Origin: Vampirovibrionales bacterium
Lineage (GTDB): Bacteria; Cyanobacteriota; Vampirovibrionia; Vampirovibrionales; Vampirovibrionaceae
NCBI GenBank assembly: GCA_029262635.1
Contig: JAJCZA010000002.1
Coordinates: 310,001-374,000, forward strand
Direction of reading: 5' to 3'
DNA: 64,000 nt
Positions within the stretch are counted from its first letter, which is position 1, and the number at the start of each line of letters is the position of its first letter. Positions 32,448-42,167 of this stretch are shown piece after piece. The notes beneath the pieces were generated by a model. That model did no database searches, had not been told where the DNA came from, and saw only the letters and a list, made by a program, of their open reading frames with translations. The position numbers and the translations under genes are program-made.

Positions 32448-33713
32448 CTAATCAAACAGGCCATCGCTTTTGCTTTTGATGATATTTTTAAAGGAATCAC
32501 CGTCCACGTTGGTTCCTTCAGACACGGTTTCCGAGTAGCCGCCGAGAACATTTTGAAGGTTGTTCAGGGAACTACTAGAGAAGAATAGGGGCAGTGCGAT
32601 GCCGCTTAAGACTTTAAGCGAGTATTCCAGTTTCGACTTTTTCGAGTTGGCGACATAAACCACATCACCGGGTAACATGCTAAATTGTGCCTGAAGAGGA
32701 TGAACCGTGATTTGAGAATAGCCGCCATTGGTGGTGGGTCGCTGAACAACAACTGTTCCCTGTTTCCCTGAGCGAGTATAACCGCCAGCTTTACTGATGG
32801 CCGCGTTTAGGGTGTTATTATCAGGATCTAAGTCAATTTGACCTTGACTGCTAACGGCTCCGAGAACAACCACAGGGAGTTTTCCGTCAAAAAATGTGGA
32901 TTGACTGATCAGGGTAAAGGTATCTGGCGACATCGGGAAATCCATTTTCGGGATTTTAACGGAGTCTCCCGGAGAAAGCCAAACATCAGAATCATTGCCC
33001 TGGTTGAGCAAGTCCAGTAGATTAAACCTTTCTTCCATGCCCGTGGTCTTTCGTACCACTGTTACATTTTGTATATCGGCGAAAACGGTGACACCACCGG
33101 ATCGCTTCAGTACATTGCTTAGGGTGAGTTCTACCTTTTCCTGTTGTTCGCTTTTAATAGTGGAATTGTTTTGCCCTTGTCGAATATACTGGTAAACTCC
33201 GGGGCGTCGAACAGCACCCGAAACATAAATGAGCGCGGGTCGCATTTCTTTTAGGTTAGTGGTGATTTCGGGCTTGACTAAATAAAACTTAAATTTTTCT
33301 TCGAGCCATGTTTCTAACCCTTGTAAATCGGTGCCATCGATTTTATATTCGCCAAAGGGATGGATAGAAGCAAATCCGTCGGGACGAATGCTAAAGGATT
33401 GATCAAAATCAGCTAAATCTCTGATTTTTATGTCAATAACATCGCCAGGGCCCAAAATATAGCGTGCGGCCTGTGTTGAAACTCGTCCTTTAATCAGGCT
33501 GACCGGAAGCTCTTTGGCATCGGATTGATCTTGAGGGGTTAAATTAGCTGGAGACGCTTTAGAAGAAGATTCTTCAAGAGCGATTTTCTTCGGTAGTTCT
33601 TGGGTTGGACCACCCGTTGGCTCGTTACTAAAACCGATGGAAGGAATCATAAGTGATCCCATCATGGCAAGTAGCATAACAGAGCGGGTGAATATTTTCG
33701 TCTTCCTCAACAT
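32448..33713 (-). CDS. Outer-membrane polysaccharide export protein (Wza-like)
   Basis: 421 residues. Signal peptide at the N-terminus (SVMLLAMMGSLMIPSIGFS). A Poly_export domain at about residues 83-160 begins YILGPGDVIDIKIRD, followed by SLBB segments (YVSGAVRRPGVYQYI, VVVLGAVSSQGQIDLD). A C-terminal hydrophobic stretch near 370-385 may be the outer-membrane helix. No lipoprotein Cys is evident. Normally works with a Wzc-type co-polymerase, which I do not see in the window. Confidence 0.9.
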   Translation of the reverse strand: MLRKTKIFTRSVMLLAMMGSLMIPSIGFSNEPTGGPTQELPKKIALEESSSKASPANLTPQDQSDAKELPVSLIKGRVSTQAARYILGPGDVIDIKIRDLADFDQSFSIRPDGFASIHPFGEYKIDGTDLQGLETWLEEKFKFYLVKPEITTNLKEMRPALIYVSGAVRRPGVYQYIRQGQNNSTIKSEQQEKVELTLSNVLKRSGGVTVFADIQNVTVVRKTTGMEERFNLLDLLNQGNDSDVWLSPGDSVKIPKMDFPMSPDTFTLISQSTFFDGKLPVVVLGAVSSQGQIDLDPDNNTLNAAISKAGGYTRSGKQGTVVVQRPTTNGGYSQITVHPLQAQFSMLPGDVVYVANSKKSKLEYSLKVLSGIALPLFFSSSSLNNLQNVLGGYSETVSEGTNVDGDSFKNIIKSKSDGLFD

Positions 33714-33855
33714 AGTCTAAACCCCTTGATGTTTTTTATTTTCCAACTTAATTAAAATGACAATTCTGACTTATTATTACTTGTATTATCCGATTTTAGG
33801 GTGGGCTTCCGTATCCTCCTGATAAAGGAACCTTAAAAACTTAAGAAGGCCAAGG

Positions 33856-34998
33856 TTAAGATGCCCCTTTCTGCCCGATAACCACCGGGATGGTTCTTAA
33901 TAGAATGGCCATATCGTGGAGAACCGACCACTTTTCGATGTAGTTAATATCATCGTTTGCTACGGCGTCAAAATGGCGTTGGTTTTTAACGCGTCCGGTG
34001 ACTTGCCAGAGGCCCGTCATGCCGGGTAGCACTTCAAACTTTCTTCGGTGATGCTCGTTCATTTCTTTAAACTCGAGTGGCAATGGGGGGCGAGGTCCCA
34101 CCAGGCTCATTTCACCCCGAAAAACATTGATAAGCTGAGGGAGTTCATCCAGACTAAAGCTTCGAAGGAGTCGCCCTAAAAAGGTGACTCTAGGGTCATT
34201 CTCCAGTTTAAATAATGTTTTTTCAGTGTCTGATCCATTGCCTTTTCCTTTAGGGGCGTCTAGAATCATGGATCGAAATTTTAAGAGCGTAAATTCTTGA
34301 CCCTTCAAACCGATTCGGGTTTGTTTAAAAATGGCGGGTCCGCGATCCAGAATGAAAATTCCGGTGGTGATTAAGGCAAACAGAGGGGTACCGGTGATCA
34401 AAAATATTAGCGACAGGCCCCAGTCGATTCCTCGTTTGACTCGTCGTTCGATCTCATAATAGAGGCCAAAGTGGTGTGGAGCCAGTAAATGACGAGTTAG
34501 GCCGTGGTGAAAAATAGATAAAATAAAGTACACCCCTGTGATGAGTCCCAGTGAGCAGACGATTTCTGGAATAGAGGCGTTGAACAAGAACAGCATCAGG
34601 GTTTCAATAACAAGCGTTCCCAGTGTGATGAGGGTAAATTTACCGAGCATATACTGACTGTCTGAAAGCAAATAAATCCGGTTCAGTAGGGCCAAGCCGA
34701 AAAAAGTAACTAAATTGACAGCGCAGAAAATGCCGTAGTTTGCGTTGGAAACCCATTGGGTAATCACCATGGAAACCAGACCGACGGAGAGTAAGTCCAT
34801 CAAGACCATGAAAGCGAAAAGGCGTTCGTAATCGGGTAAGGAAAATTTTGGTGGGGCCGTTCCAGGGGAAAGATTGCGTTGGCTGACCTGCTCTTTTTCT
34901 CGCGGTTTTTTATTAACAATCCACGGCACGCTAATAGCGGTGCTTGCCGCTAGGTGCTGCCATTTCTCGGTTATCATGCTGCCTTTTTCTGAGTCCAT
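33856..34998 (-). CDS. Initiating sugar transferase (WcaJ/PglC-type), copy A
   Basis: 380 residues. Four N-terminal membrane helices precede the bacterial sugar-transferase domain (about residues 190-375): FKQTRIGLKGQEFTLLKFRSM, FLGRLLRSFSLDELPQLINVF, GEMSLVGPRPPLPLEF and GMTGLWQVTGRV. It transfers a sugar-phosphate to undecaprenyl phosphate to begin repeat-unit synthesis. A second start at 34977 has the better ribosome site (AAGG). It is a clear paralogue of the gene at 35284. Confidence 0.93.
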   Translation of the reverse strand: MDSEKGSMITEKWQHLAASTAISVPWIVNKKPREKEQVSQRNLSPGTAPPKFSLPDYERLFAFMVLMDLLSVGLVSMVITQWVSNANYGIFCAVNLVTFFGLALLNRIYLLSDSQYMLGKFTLITLGTLVIETLMLFLFNASIPEIVCSLGLITGVYFILSIFHHGLTRHLLAPHHFGLYYEIERRVKRGIDWGLSLIFLITGTPLFALITTGIFILDRGPAIFKQTRIGLKGQEFTLLKFRSMILDAPKGKGNGSDTEKTLFKLENDPRVTFLGRLLRSFSLDELPQLINVFRGEMSLVGPRPPLPLEFKEMNEHHRRKFEVLPGMTGLWQVTGRVKNQRHFDAVANDDINYIEKWSVLHDMAILLRTIPVVIGQKGAS

Positions 34999-35283
34999 AG
35001 GGCTTGACTAAACGGGCCTAACCGTTAGTTCGGTCAGGTTTTGTCGTCCTCTTTGATTCTTTCTTCTCATCTTGAGTGCACTAAATGACTGAAATAATCA
35101 CTTTATAGATAAAATGCACCCATTTTTGTGGATCCATGTGCTTATATACTGTAGGTTAATTTTTATTCAGGAAACCCACGTCCTCCGGTTAGAGGAATAA
35201 TGAATTTTTAAAGAATAGCTAATCTGAGACAAGCTTGCGAGGTGTGTCCTGGAAACAGTCGGGCGAAAGACGTTAATCGGAGA
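34999..35283. other. Spacer between the two sugar-transferase paralogues
   Basis: No frame supported. AT-rich on the minus strand with possible but unconvincing -10 boxes; a short CCTC-CGGTTA-GAGG hairpin lies near 35181-35194. Confidence 0.35.
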
Positions 35284-36426
35284 TTAGCAAGCGCCTTTTT
35301 GAAGAAGGACAACGGGAATGGTTCGAAAGAGGATGAGCAAATCGTAGAAGAGTGACCAGTTTTCGATATAAGCCACGTCGTATTCGGCGACCTGATCAAA
35401 TTCCCGTTCGTTATAGACGCGTCCGGTAATTTGCCATAGGCCGGTTAATCCGGGTAGGGCTTCGAACTTTCTTCGGTGGTGCGCGTTCATTTCCTCAAAT
35501 TCGCTTTCCAGCGGAGGGCGAGGGCCAACCAGACTCATTTCGCCACGAATAACATTGAGTAATTGAGGTAATTCATCAATGCTGAGTTTTCGGATAATTT
35601 TGCCGACGAAGGTAATTCGGGGGTCGTGTTCGGATTTAAACAGAACTTTTGGGTTGGGACGATTTTTGATTCGTTCTTTCGAACGTCTTTCGCCAACCCA
35701 CATGGAGCGGAATTTATACAGACGAAATCGTTTTTTATTCAGCCCAACACGAATTTGGCTGTAAAGCGGGTTGCCTTCCGATTCTAATCGAATGGCAAGG
35801 GCCGTGAAGAGAGTCAACGGCAAAATGGCGAGCAGGCCGAGCAGAGAAACTGAAATATCAAAACTTTGCTTGAGCATGATTTCGATGCGGTAAAACAGAT
35901 TTTTTCGATCCGACATGCTGTAGTTAAAACTATAATGGTGATGCGCACAGAGAGAAGGAATAGCGAGAATGCAAAAAGCTCCCAATATCAGTCCTTGGGT
36001 CATGCCGCTTAATCCGTACATGCTGAAAAACAGGACGTTGGCCATGATCATGACCAGACCAATGATTAAAAACTGACCGATAATATAGCGGGATTTATGC
36101 AATTCATACAGCCGGCACCAGAATCCTAGCCCGAAGAACAACAAGATGTTCATGGGAAAGATGAGATCCAGGTTATAGGTTGTAAACCGGGCGGCGTCTC
36201 CTGCGGCAAAATACATCATGCTGACGCTCATGATGATGGTGACCAAATCGATGGCAAATAGCCGGACCAGCGCCGAAGACAGGCGGCGTTCCGCTAGTTG
36301 GTAGGAGAGGTTGCCGGTTTTTTGGAATTTATCCTGAACGGCCTTGTTTTTAGGAACCACCGCAAGGGGAACTTTCCGAGGGCTGTTTTCGGGATAAGGG
36401 TTTATATTATTGGGTTGCTGACTCAT
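35284..36426 (-). CDS. Initiating sugar transferase (WcaJ/PglC-type), copy B
   Basis: 380 residues from ATG 36426, chosen because AGGAAGG lies 6 bases upstream. A longer frame to 36552 has no such site, and 380 residues matches its paralogue exactly. Four membrane helices then the catalytic domain with YSQIRVGLNKKRFRLYKFRSM, RKLSIDELPQLLNVIRGEM, SLVGPRPPLESEFEEMNAHHRRKF and GLTGLWQITGRV. Tandem duplication of the initiating enzyme suggests two different first sugars or a recent duplication. Confidence 0.93.
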   Translation of the reverse strand: MSQQPNNINPYPENSPRKVPLAVVPKNKAVQDKFQKTGNLSYQLAERRLSSALVRLFAIDLVTIIMSVSMMYFAAGDAARFTTYNLDLIFPMNILLFFGLGFWCRLYELHKSRYIIGQFLIIGLVMIMANVLFFSMYGLSGMTQGLILGAFCILAIPSLCAHHHYSFNYSMSDRKNLFYRIEIMLKQSFDISVSLLGLLAILPLTLFTALAIRLESEGNPLYSQIRVGLNKKRFRLYKFRSMWVGERRSKERIKNRPNPKVLFKSEHDPRITFVGKIIRKLSIDELPQLLNVIRGEMSLVGPRPPLESEFEEMNAHHRRKFEALPGLTGLWQITGRVYNEREFDQVAEYDVAYIENWSLFYDLLILFRTIPVVLLQKGAC

Positions 36427-36587
36427 GCCGCGCCTTCCTGGCAGATTTACCATATCTTTCTTGAACAGGGTGTGAAATTGAAAATCAATACTTTGATCAA
36501 CTACAATTAATGTATCGACCGGAGGGACTAAAACTTTACTTTTGTCGCCCATTCAGTCTATAGACGGGTTTTTCGTTTTCGCCCCCA

Positions 36588-36635
36588 ATAAAAAACGCCC
36601 TTTGCTAATGGAGTGTCTTTAGTTAGGGCGTTTTT
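36588..36635 (-). terminator. Terminator, bidirectional in form
   Basis: AAAAACGCCCT (36591-36601) pairs with AGGGCGTTTTT (36625-36635). T runs occur on both strands. It lies just past the stop of the minus-strand gene at 36663 and upstream of the polysaccharide operon. Confidence 0.8.
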
Positions 36636-36662
36636 ATTGAGTGACTTACAGTTATGAAACCA

Positions 36663-37280
36663 TTAGCTCTTTAAAGTCTCTGCGAGCCGTGTCAGCCGGT
36701 CTCTAAGCAGAGCATCTTTTTGAGCCTGATCTTTTTCGGCTTTAAAAGCGTCGATTTTATTTTGTTGTTCGCCAATGATTTTGGCCAGATTATTAGAGTG
36801 ACCTAAGAAAAAGTCTATGATTTCCTTGGGCTTTAAGTGAATAACCCATTGCTTTTCCGGATAGTTGCTGTTATCAAGATTGCTGTTGATCAAGGTTTTT
36901 GAAACCTTGGGGTGGAGTTGAGAGATCTGTGTACCTTCATGAGAGACAAAATGGTTGCTGGATAATCTTCTTTGGGATCCATTTTGGTTATAGGTAGCGC
37001 TTCCGATGATTCGAGCTTTACCGTTCGTAAAGGTTACTCTATCGCAGAGGTCCGTTTCTAGGTCGCTTTCAAGAACCTGATTGCCTTGGCTGTCAGGTTG
37101 GCCTCCATGGGGAATGATGGCTTTTATGGTCTTTTTCTCAAGCTCTAGTTGATTTGTTTTGAGATCGCTTTTTAAAAAATAAACATCCTCTCCGGGTTTA
37201 AATTGTTTAGCGAAATCGGATGACACTTGGGTTTTACCTGAAAAACGGGGTAAAGAGGTTTGGGTGATGGGGGTGAGCAT
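36663..37280 (-). CDS. Hypothetical protein with N-terminal FSGK motif
   Basis: 205 residues beginning MLTPITQTSLPRFSGKTQ (F13). No signal peptide or membrane helix. The middle is beta-rich (GKARIIGSATYNQNG, EKQWVIHLKPKEIIDFFLG) and the C-terminus is a helical, possibly coiled segment (IIGEQQNKIDAFKAEKDQAQKDALL). AAGGAG lies 8 bases before the ATG, and a terminator follows closely. Family unknown. Its motif places it with 20386 and 14325-16487. Confidence 0.7.
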   Translation of the reverse strand: MLTPITQTSLPRFSGKTQVSSDFAKQFKPGEDVYFLKSDLKTNQLELEKKTIKAIIPHGGQPDSQGNQVLESDLETDLCDRVTFTNGKARIIGSATYNQNGSQRRLSSNHFVSHEGTQISQLHPKVSKTLINSNLDNSNYPEKQWVIHLKPKEIIDFFLGHSNNLAKIIGEQQNKIDAFKAEKDQAQKDALLRDRLTRLAETLKS

Positions 37281-37476
37281 GTTGGGACTCCTTTTTCTTT
37301 CTTATTAAAGAACGTGAATACCTGAGGGTATAAACAATAAAGAAGCTGAATCATCGAATGTGCTTTAAACGGATAAATTCTTCTTACGACGTGTTAACTT
37401 TCTTTACAATCGGAGGTGTTATTCGGATGGGTGCTTTGCTTCGGATAAACTACGGATGAGATAAAAAGAGGCTTTT

Positions 37477-39036
37477 TTGAAAATGCCAAAACGTATTTTT
37501 CTGCTGATGGGGCCGCTGGTAGCAGGTCTGATGATTCTTTTTCTGGATGTGAGCCCGGCCCACCCGGAAATTATCCGTATGGCCGCCATTGTGGTTTGGA
37601 TGGCTCTGTGGTGGTTGACTGAAGCCGTCCCTTTGCCGGTGACGGCCTTGCTTCCGGTGGTGTTCTACCCGCTTTTTGGTATTATGTCCGCTCAGGACGT
37701 AGCGCCTCAATATTTTAACCATATTATTTTCCTGTTTATGGGCGGGTTTATGATTGCCATTGCTATGGAACGCTGGGAACTCCATCGCCGTATCGCTCTA
37801 TCGATTATCCATTGGGTGGGCTTGGGCCGTCGGCGACTTTTATTTGGGTTTATGCTGGCAACCGCTTTTCTTTCTATGTGGATTTCCAATACGGCAACGA
37901 CCATGATGATGGTCCCCATTGCGCTGGCTGTGGTTCAAAATATGGGTGAGCCAGATGATGAGGCTATCAATAGCGACTCAAACTCGACCTGTTTTTATGG
38001 CATTGGACTTTTTCTGGCCATTGCCTATGCCGCCAATATCGGCGGGTTCGCGACCTTGATTGGTACACCGCCGAATCTGGCGTTTATGGGTATTTTTCAG
38101 GAACAGTTCCCTAACGCCCCTGAAATTACTTTCAGTCAATGGCTTTTGTTTGCCCTACCCATTTCAGTTGCCTTACTGGTTTTAGTTTGGGGATACCTGA
38201 CTCTCCGTTTTGTAAGCACATCATCAATAGCGCCAACGCCAAAAGAGATGGAATCGTCTGAAGAGGCTAACCAAACCTTTTTTCAACGGCAGTATCAGGG
38301 GTTGGGTCCCATGAGCCGAGAAGAAAAAATAGTGGCTGGAATTTTTACGGTGACCGCCCTGCTCTGGATGACTCGTTCCGGTGGGCTGGGTCTAAGTGGC
38401 TGGGGAATTTACTTGCCTCAGGCCAATGACAGCACGGTGGCTATGGCTATGGCGCTATTGCTGTTTATTATTCCGGCCCGCTCTGGTTGTCGGCTTTTAT
38501 GCTGGGAGGATTTAAAAGACTTTCCGTGGGGCATTCTCATCCTGTTTGGCGGTGGGCTGGCTTTGGCGGAAGGCTTTAGTGAAAGTGGCCTGTCACTCTG
38601 GCTGGGGAATCACCTGTTGGCGCTGGGGAATTTCCCGCCGTTGGCATTGGTGTTTGCCTCAACTTCCGCCATGGCGTTTTTGACCGAGCTAACCTCCAAC
38701 ACGCCAAGCACCCAAATGTTTCTGCCGATTCTGGCTTCAATTTGCAGGAGTACCGGGATCCATCCACTACTTTTAATGGTGCCGACCACACTGGCGGCCT
38801 CGTGCGCATTTATGCTTCCGGTCGCCACGCCGCCCAATGCTATTGTGTTTGGTACCCGTCGGGTGCCGATTCGAGAAATGGCGAAAACGGGTCTGGTGGT
38901 TAATTTAATAGCTATCGTTGTCGTTACGTTAATGTCGTTTTTTCTGATTAAACCAATTTTTGGGCCGGTGTTTGGCGCTCAATTGGATACATTGCCAACA
39001 TGGGTTTCTGAGGCTTCCATTGAATCTCAAGGTTAG
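37477..39036 (+). CDS. SLC13/DASS-family sodium:anion symporter
   Basis: 519 residues with 11-12 helices. Family signatures are WISNTATTMMMVPIALA, GGFATLIGTPPNLAFMG, ELTSNTPSTQMFLPIL and LPVATPPNAIVFG. These carriers take up dicarboxylates, citrate or sulfate with sodium; the substrate is not readable. Start: TTG 37477 is 6 bases from GAGG, ATG 37483 is 12 bases away; either is possible. It ends 18 bases before era, on the same strand. Confidence 0.92.
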   Translation: MKMPKRIFLLMGPLVAGLMILFLDVSPAHPEIIRMAAIVVWMALWWLTEAVPLPVTALLPVVFYPLFGIMSAQDVAPQYFNHIIFLFMGGFMIAIAMERWELHRRIALSIIHWVGLGRRRLLFGFMLATAFLSMWISNTATTMMMVPIALAVVQNMGEPDDEAINSDSNSTCFYGIGLFLAIAYAANIGGFATLIGTPPNLAFMGIFQEQFPNAPEITFSQWLLFALPISVALLVLVWGYLTLRFVSTSSIAPTPKEMESSEEANQTFFQRQYQGLGPMSREEKIVAGIFTVTALLWMTRSGGLGLSGWGIYLPQANDSTVAMAMALLLFIIPARSGCRLLCWEDLKDFPWGILILFGGGLALAEGFSESGLSLWLGNHLLALGNFPPLALVFASTSAMAFLTELTSNTPSTQMFLPILASICRSTGIHPLLLMVPTTLAASCAFMLPVATPPNAIVFGTRRVPIREMAKTGLVVNLIAIVVVTLMSFFLIKPIFGPVFGAQLDTLPTWVSEASIESQG

Positions 39037-39054
39037 CTGTAGTAAAACAGAGGC

Positions 39055-39978
39055 ATGTTTCGTTCCGGCTTTGTTGCTATTTTAGGTCGCCCCAATATGG
39101 GGAAATCCACCCTGCTTAATCGTCTGGTTGGTCAGAAGATCGCTATCACCAGTGGTGTGGTGCAGACGACCCGCCATCGGATTAAGGGCGTGGTGCATGT
39201 AAAAGATAAAAATAGCAAGGCCAAGGGACAGATTATTTTTCTCGATACGCCTGGGTTTTCCAAAGCTATGGATAAGCTGGGTGAGTACCTGACCACCGAA
39301 AGTCAAACGGCGCTGACGGAAGCTGACTGTTTTATCATGGTGGTGGATATTACAGAGCCACCGGGCAAGGGAGATGCGTGGATTGCCGAACAGGTTCAGG
39401 CCACGGGCAAATTTGTCCTGTTGGTTCTTAACAAGGTGGATCGCCTGCCGAGCCCGGTTACCCGGCAAGAGCGTCGAGAGGCATATACGGCGTTGTTTCA
39501 GGATTACCCGGCCCTGTCGACCCTTAATATCTCGGCGCAAACTGGAAAGAATCTGGAAAAAATCCCGGAAACCCTCATCCGAAAATTACCGGAAGGCCCG
39601 TCGTATTACGACGAGGACTCTGTAACCGATCAGCGCATCCGGGAAATGACAGCCGAAATCATCCGAGAAAAGGTCCTGCGTAACACTCGGGAAGAAATTC
39701 CCCATAGCGTCGCCATTGGTATTGAAAAATTCATAGAAACGCCGGATAAAACCTTGATTGAGGCGTATTTATATGTGGATCAAAAGTCCCAAAAGGGAAT
39801 GCTTATTGGTAAAAACGGATCCATGATTAAGGCCATTGGTACGCAGGCCAGACAGGCGATTCAGCCGCTGGTGGATACGCCGGTGCATCTGGATTTGCAG
39901 GTTCGGGTGAAAGAAAATTGGCGTAAGGACATTCCGTTTTTAAAGTCACTCGGGCTGGCGCCCCCAAAAGGGAGTTAA
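39055..39978 (+). CDS. era: GTPase Era
   Basis: 307 residues. Era binds the 3' end of 16S rRNA and is needed for 30S assembly. G motifs are AILGRPNMGKSTLLNRL (residues 9-25), DTPGF and LNKVDRL. The C-terminal KH domain follows (QKGMLIGKNGSMIKAIGTQARQAI). It converges with the terminase-like gene, stops only 5 bases apart and no terminator between. Confidence 0.96.
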   Translation: MFRSGFVAILGRPNMGKSTLLNRLVGQKIAITSGVVQTTRHRIKGVVHVKDKNSKAKGQIIFLDTPGFSKAMDKLGEYLTTESQTALTEADCFIMVVDITEPPGKGDAWIAEQVQATGKFVLLVLNKVDRLPSPVTRQERREAYTALFQDYPALSTLNISAQTGKNLEKIPETLIRKLPEGPSYYDEDSVTDQRIREMTAEIIREKVLRNTREEIPHSVAIGIEKFIETPDKTLIEAYLYVDQKSQKGMLIGKNGSMIKAIGTQARQAIQPLVDTPVHLDLQVRVKENWRKDIPFLKSLGLAPPKGS

Positions 39979-39983
39979 AATCT

Positions 39984-41429
39984 TTAATAGCCTGTATAAG
40001 GGTCAATGGGCCGGTATTTTCGTGAAGGTTTGGTGTTGGGGGGCGAAATGCCGCATTTATAAACCACGGCGTATCGAAGGCAGTCCATAACATCTTCGTA
40101 CGGATGTTCCTGGTAGGGAAGCTCGTGGTCGGTGGATGCGTAGCGGTAGCCGCCTTCGAAGGCATCGATGAGATGGCGGCATCGGCGATGAATGAGTAGG
40201 GTGGGAAGTCCTTCGCTTTCTCCGGCCAGCTTCATTCGGATTCGCTCGATGCCGCTGACGATAAGACTTCGCTGGAAAAAGGGATAAACGCCCAAGGTGT
40301 TCAGAATATCGATGCTGGTTTTGTCGCTTTTGTCACTGCGCTGACTGCCCGCCGGGTCGCAAATATCCTCAAATTCAACACCTGGGAAAAGTGATTCGCT
40401 GATCTTCAGAACCCGTTCGCCAAAATGCTTGAGGAGTTCTTGGTAGCCAACCACTTCGTGAAGTATTCGGATACGATCAAAATCATCGAGCTGGGCGAAG
40501 ATGCAGGCAGGAAAGTGGTAGCCAAAATCCCAGCTTCGAAGAATCCGTCGTCCTTCAAGAGGCTCTAAATGATCCCGTTTGTGATTTTCTGAAAACTGGC
40601 TGAATACCCGGTTACTAAGGGATAGATTATAATTAATATCCAATTCACGGGCGATTTCATCCGGGCTCATTCGCCGTGTTTGGGCTTGATACCAGGCTTC
40701 GTCCTTTTCAGGGTGTTTTTTCCAGTGGAGGGTTTCTACCTGAATGGGGCTGTTGAAACGGAGCTGGGCGAATTTGTTGTTTTTACCGTAGGGCGTCCCC
40801 ACCAGAATTCGGGAGGGGCTGGACTGTCCCGAGGAAGCAAAAGCTTGCTCGTCGGAGTCCCAGAAAGGGAATTCGTCCATGAAAATGGCTTTATAGCGTC
40901 CGCCTCGGCCAAATTCTACTGTACTGCTTTCGCCAATAATGGCGTTGCCGTTATTGGGGTTGATGAGTTTCAGCAAGCTGTCGTGCCGGATGGGGGTGAA
41001 TCCCGGTGGACGCATCCATGGCGGGAGCCACCGTAGATTGTACCGGAGTTTTTCAAACAGGGTTGATAGATCGCCTTTTTTGTCGACCAGATCCAGTTTT
41101 CGGGATCCGACAAGAAACTGACTCCCAGAATGAAAGAGCCAGTAATACTGAAACGTCAACAGAATTAGCCAACTGACGCCCATGTCCCGACTTTTTTCAA
41201 TCAGCAGATCATGGCCTTGACCAATCGCTTGGCTAAGTTGACCGACCAACTTTTTTTGGAACGGGTACAGGTAAAACGGCTGATGGGGTTGGGCAAGTCG
41301 AGGGTCAAATGTCCAGCAGAAATGAGCAAACCAAAACAGAATGTCTCGCCGACATTGTTCCATCAGGAGTGCCTGTTTTTCGGGGGACACTTCTGTCTGG
41401 CGTAGCAATTGATAGCGTTGAGAAATCAC
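39984..41429 (-). CDS. Phage terminase large subunit (TerL)-like protein
   Basis: 481 residues. A variant Walker A, IEKSRDMGVSW (79-87), and Walker B with catalytic Glu, YKAIFMDEFPFW (D186, E187), form the ATPase. The coupling motif region is SRILVGTPYG. The C-terminal RNase-H-like nuclease begins RILRSWDFGYHFPAC and continues through EDICDPAGSQ. All key residues look intact, so it is not obviously decayed. TerL powers DNA packaging with portal and small subunit. No portal, capsid, tail or integrase gene is adjacent; four small genes on the same strand precede it. Confidence 0.88.
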   Translation of the reverse strand: MISQRYQLLRQTEVSPEKQALLMEQCRRDILFWFAHFCWTFDPRLAQPHQPFYLYPFQKKLVGQLSQAIGQGHDLLIEKSRDMGVSWLILLTFQYYWLFHSGSQFLVGSRKLDLVDKKGDLSTLFEKLRYNLRWLPPWMRPPGFTPIRHDSLLKLINPNNGNAIIGESSTVEFGRGGRYKAIFMDEFPFWDSDEQAFASSGQSSPSRILVGTPYGKNNKFAQLRFNSPIQVETLHWKKHPEKDEAWYQAQTRRMSPDEIARELDINYNLSLSNRVFSQFSENHKRDHLEPLEGRRILRSWDFGYHFPACIFAQLDDFDRIRILHEVVGYQELLKHFGERVLKISESLFPGVEFEDICDPAGSQRSDKSDKTSIDILNTLGVYPFFQRSLIVSGIERIRMKLAGESEGLPTLLIHRRCRHLIDAFEGGYRYASTDHELPYQEHPYEDVMDCLRYAVVYKCGISPPNTKPSRKYRPIDPYTGY

Positions 41430-41444
41430 AAGCAGAGATACGCG

Positions 41445-42167
41445 TTAGAACAGGGCGAATGCTGACAAAGCATTGCCAAACTGAGTCAACGAGTTTTGAC
41501 GGCGAATCGCCAGGTTGTCTTCCTGAGTGGCCGCTTTTTGGAGTAGGCTGGCACGGGCAATGGCAATGTCGGACGCTCGACGGTTCTCATTCTGAAGCAG
41601 AGATGAGCCGGTTTGAGCGAACCCTTGAGCTTGTGCGGTTAGATCATTCAGAAAACTTTGAAACACGCCAATGCGACGAATCTTGCTATCCTCATCAGAG
41701 AGCGCCAGTTGTTCTCCCAGTAAGTTAGAACGCCTGCGGGCATCGGTTAGTTGCCCTAAACGATTACCTTCTAGTCGAGCGAGTAAATCATTGCCAAACG
41801 TGCTGTTAATGGATCCGCCAAAACGTTTGGCTAAAGTCGAGCGGGCTTTTGAAAAGATCGTATCGGCTTCCTGGTTAATATTCTGGGCTTGAAGCTGGAA
41901 TTGATCATCGCTTCGTCTGCGAATGTCCGCCGCTCGTTGTGCATCTGGTCGTTTTAAGGCATCTGCCAGGTTAGAAATACCTTGCTGGCTTTGGGAAACA
42001 ACGTTTTGGCTGAAATCACCCAATTGGGATTCGTTGACTTGGGTGGTGCCTTCCTGTCGGGTTTTAAACACGTCCCCGGTGGGTGAGCGGAATTCAAACT
42101 GTTGAATGGCCGGGGGAGCGCTGATTTTTATTTTTGGGGTTTTGCTTTTTTTCTTGCCAAAGGACAT
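41445..42167 (-). CDS. Helical, Gln-rich phage-type protein (possible DNA-ejection protein)
   Basis: 240 residues beginning MSFGKKKSKTPK, followed by long Arg/Gln/Ala-rich helices (AQRAADIRRRSDDQFQLQAQNINQEAD, ARASLLQKAATQEDNLAIRRQNSL) and ending in a short hydrophobic LSAFALF. The composition and basic start resemble internal virion/ejection proteins of podoviruses (T7 gp14-like). I infer that from composition and from its place next to TerL. AGGAGG lies 10 bases upstream. It starts 74 bases inside the end of the acetyltransferase gene and ends 15 bases before TerL. Confidence 0.65.
   Translation of the reverse strand: MSFGKKKSKTPKIKISAPPAIQQFEFRSPTGDVFKTRQEGTTQVNESQLGDFSQNVVSQSQQGISNLADALKRPDAQRAADIRRRSDDQFQLQAQNINQEADTIFSKARSTLAKRFGGSINSTFGNDLLARLEGNRLGQLTDARRRSNLLGEQLALSDEDSKIRRIGVFQSFLNDLTAQAQGFAQTGSSLLQNENRRASDIAIARASLLQKAATQEDNLAIRRQNSLTQFGNALSAFALF

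Noticed and set aside
41445-42167. MSFGKKK start as another member of the F-G motif set
   Set aside because: It is the first five residues of a basic phage-type protein with no Pro/Ser lead; likely coincidental.
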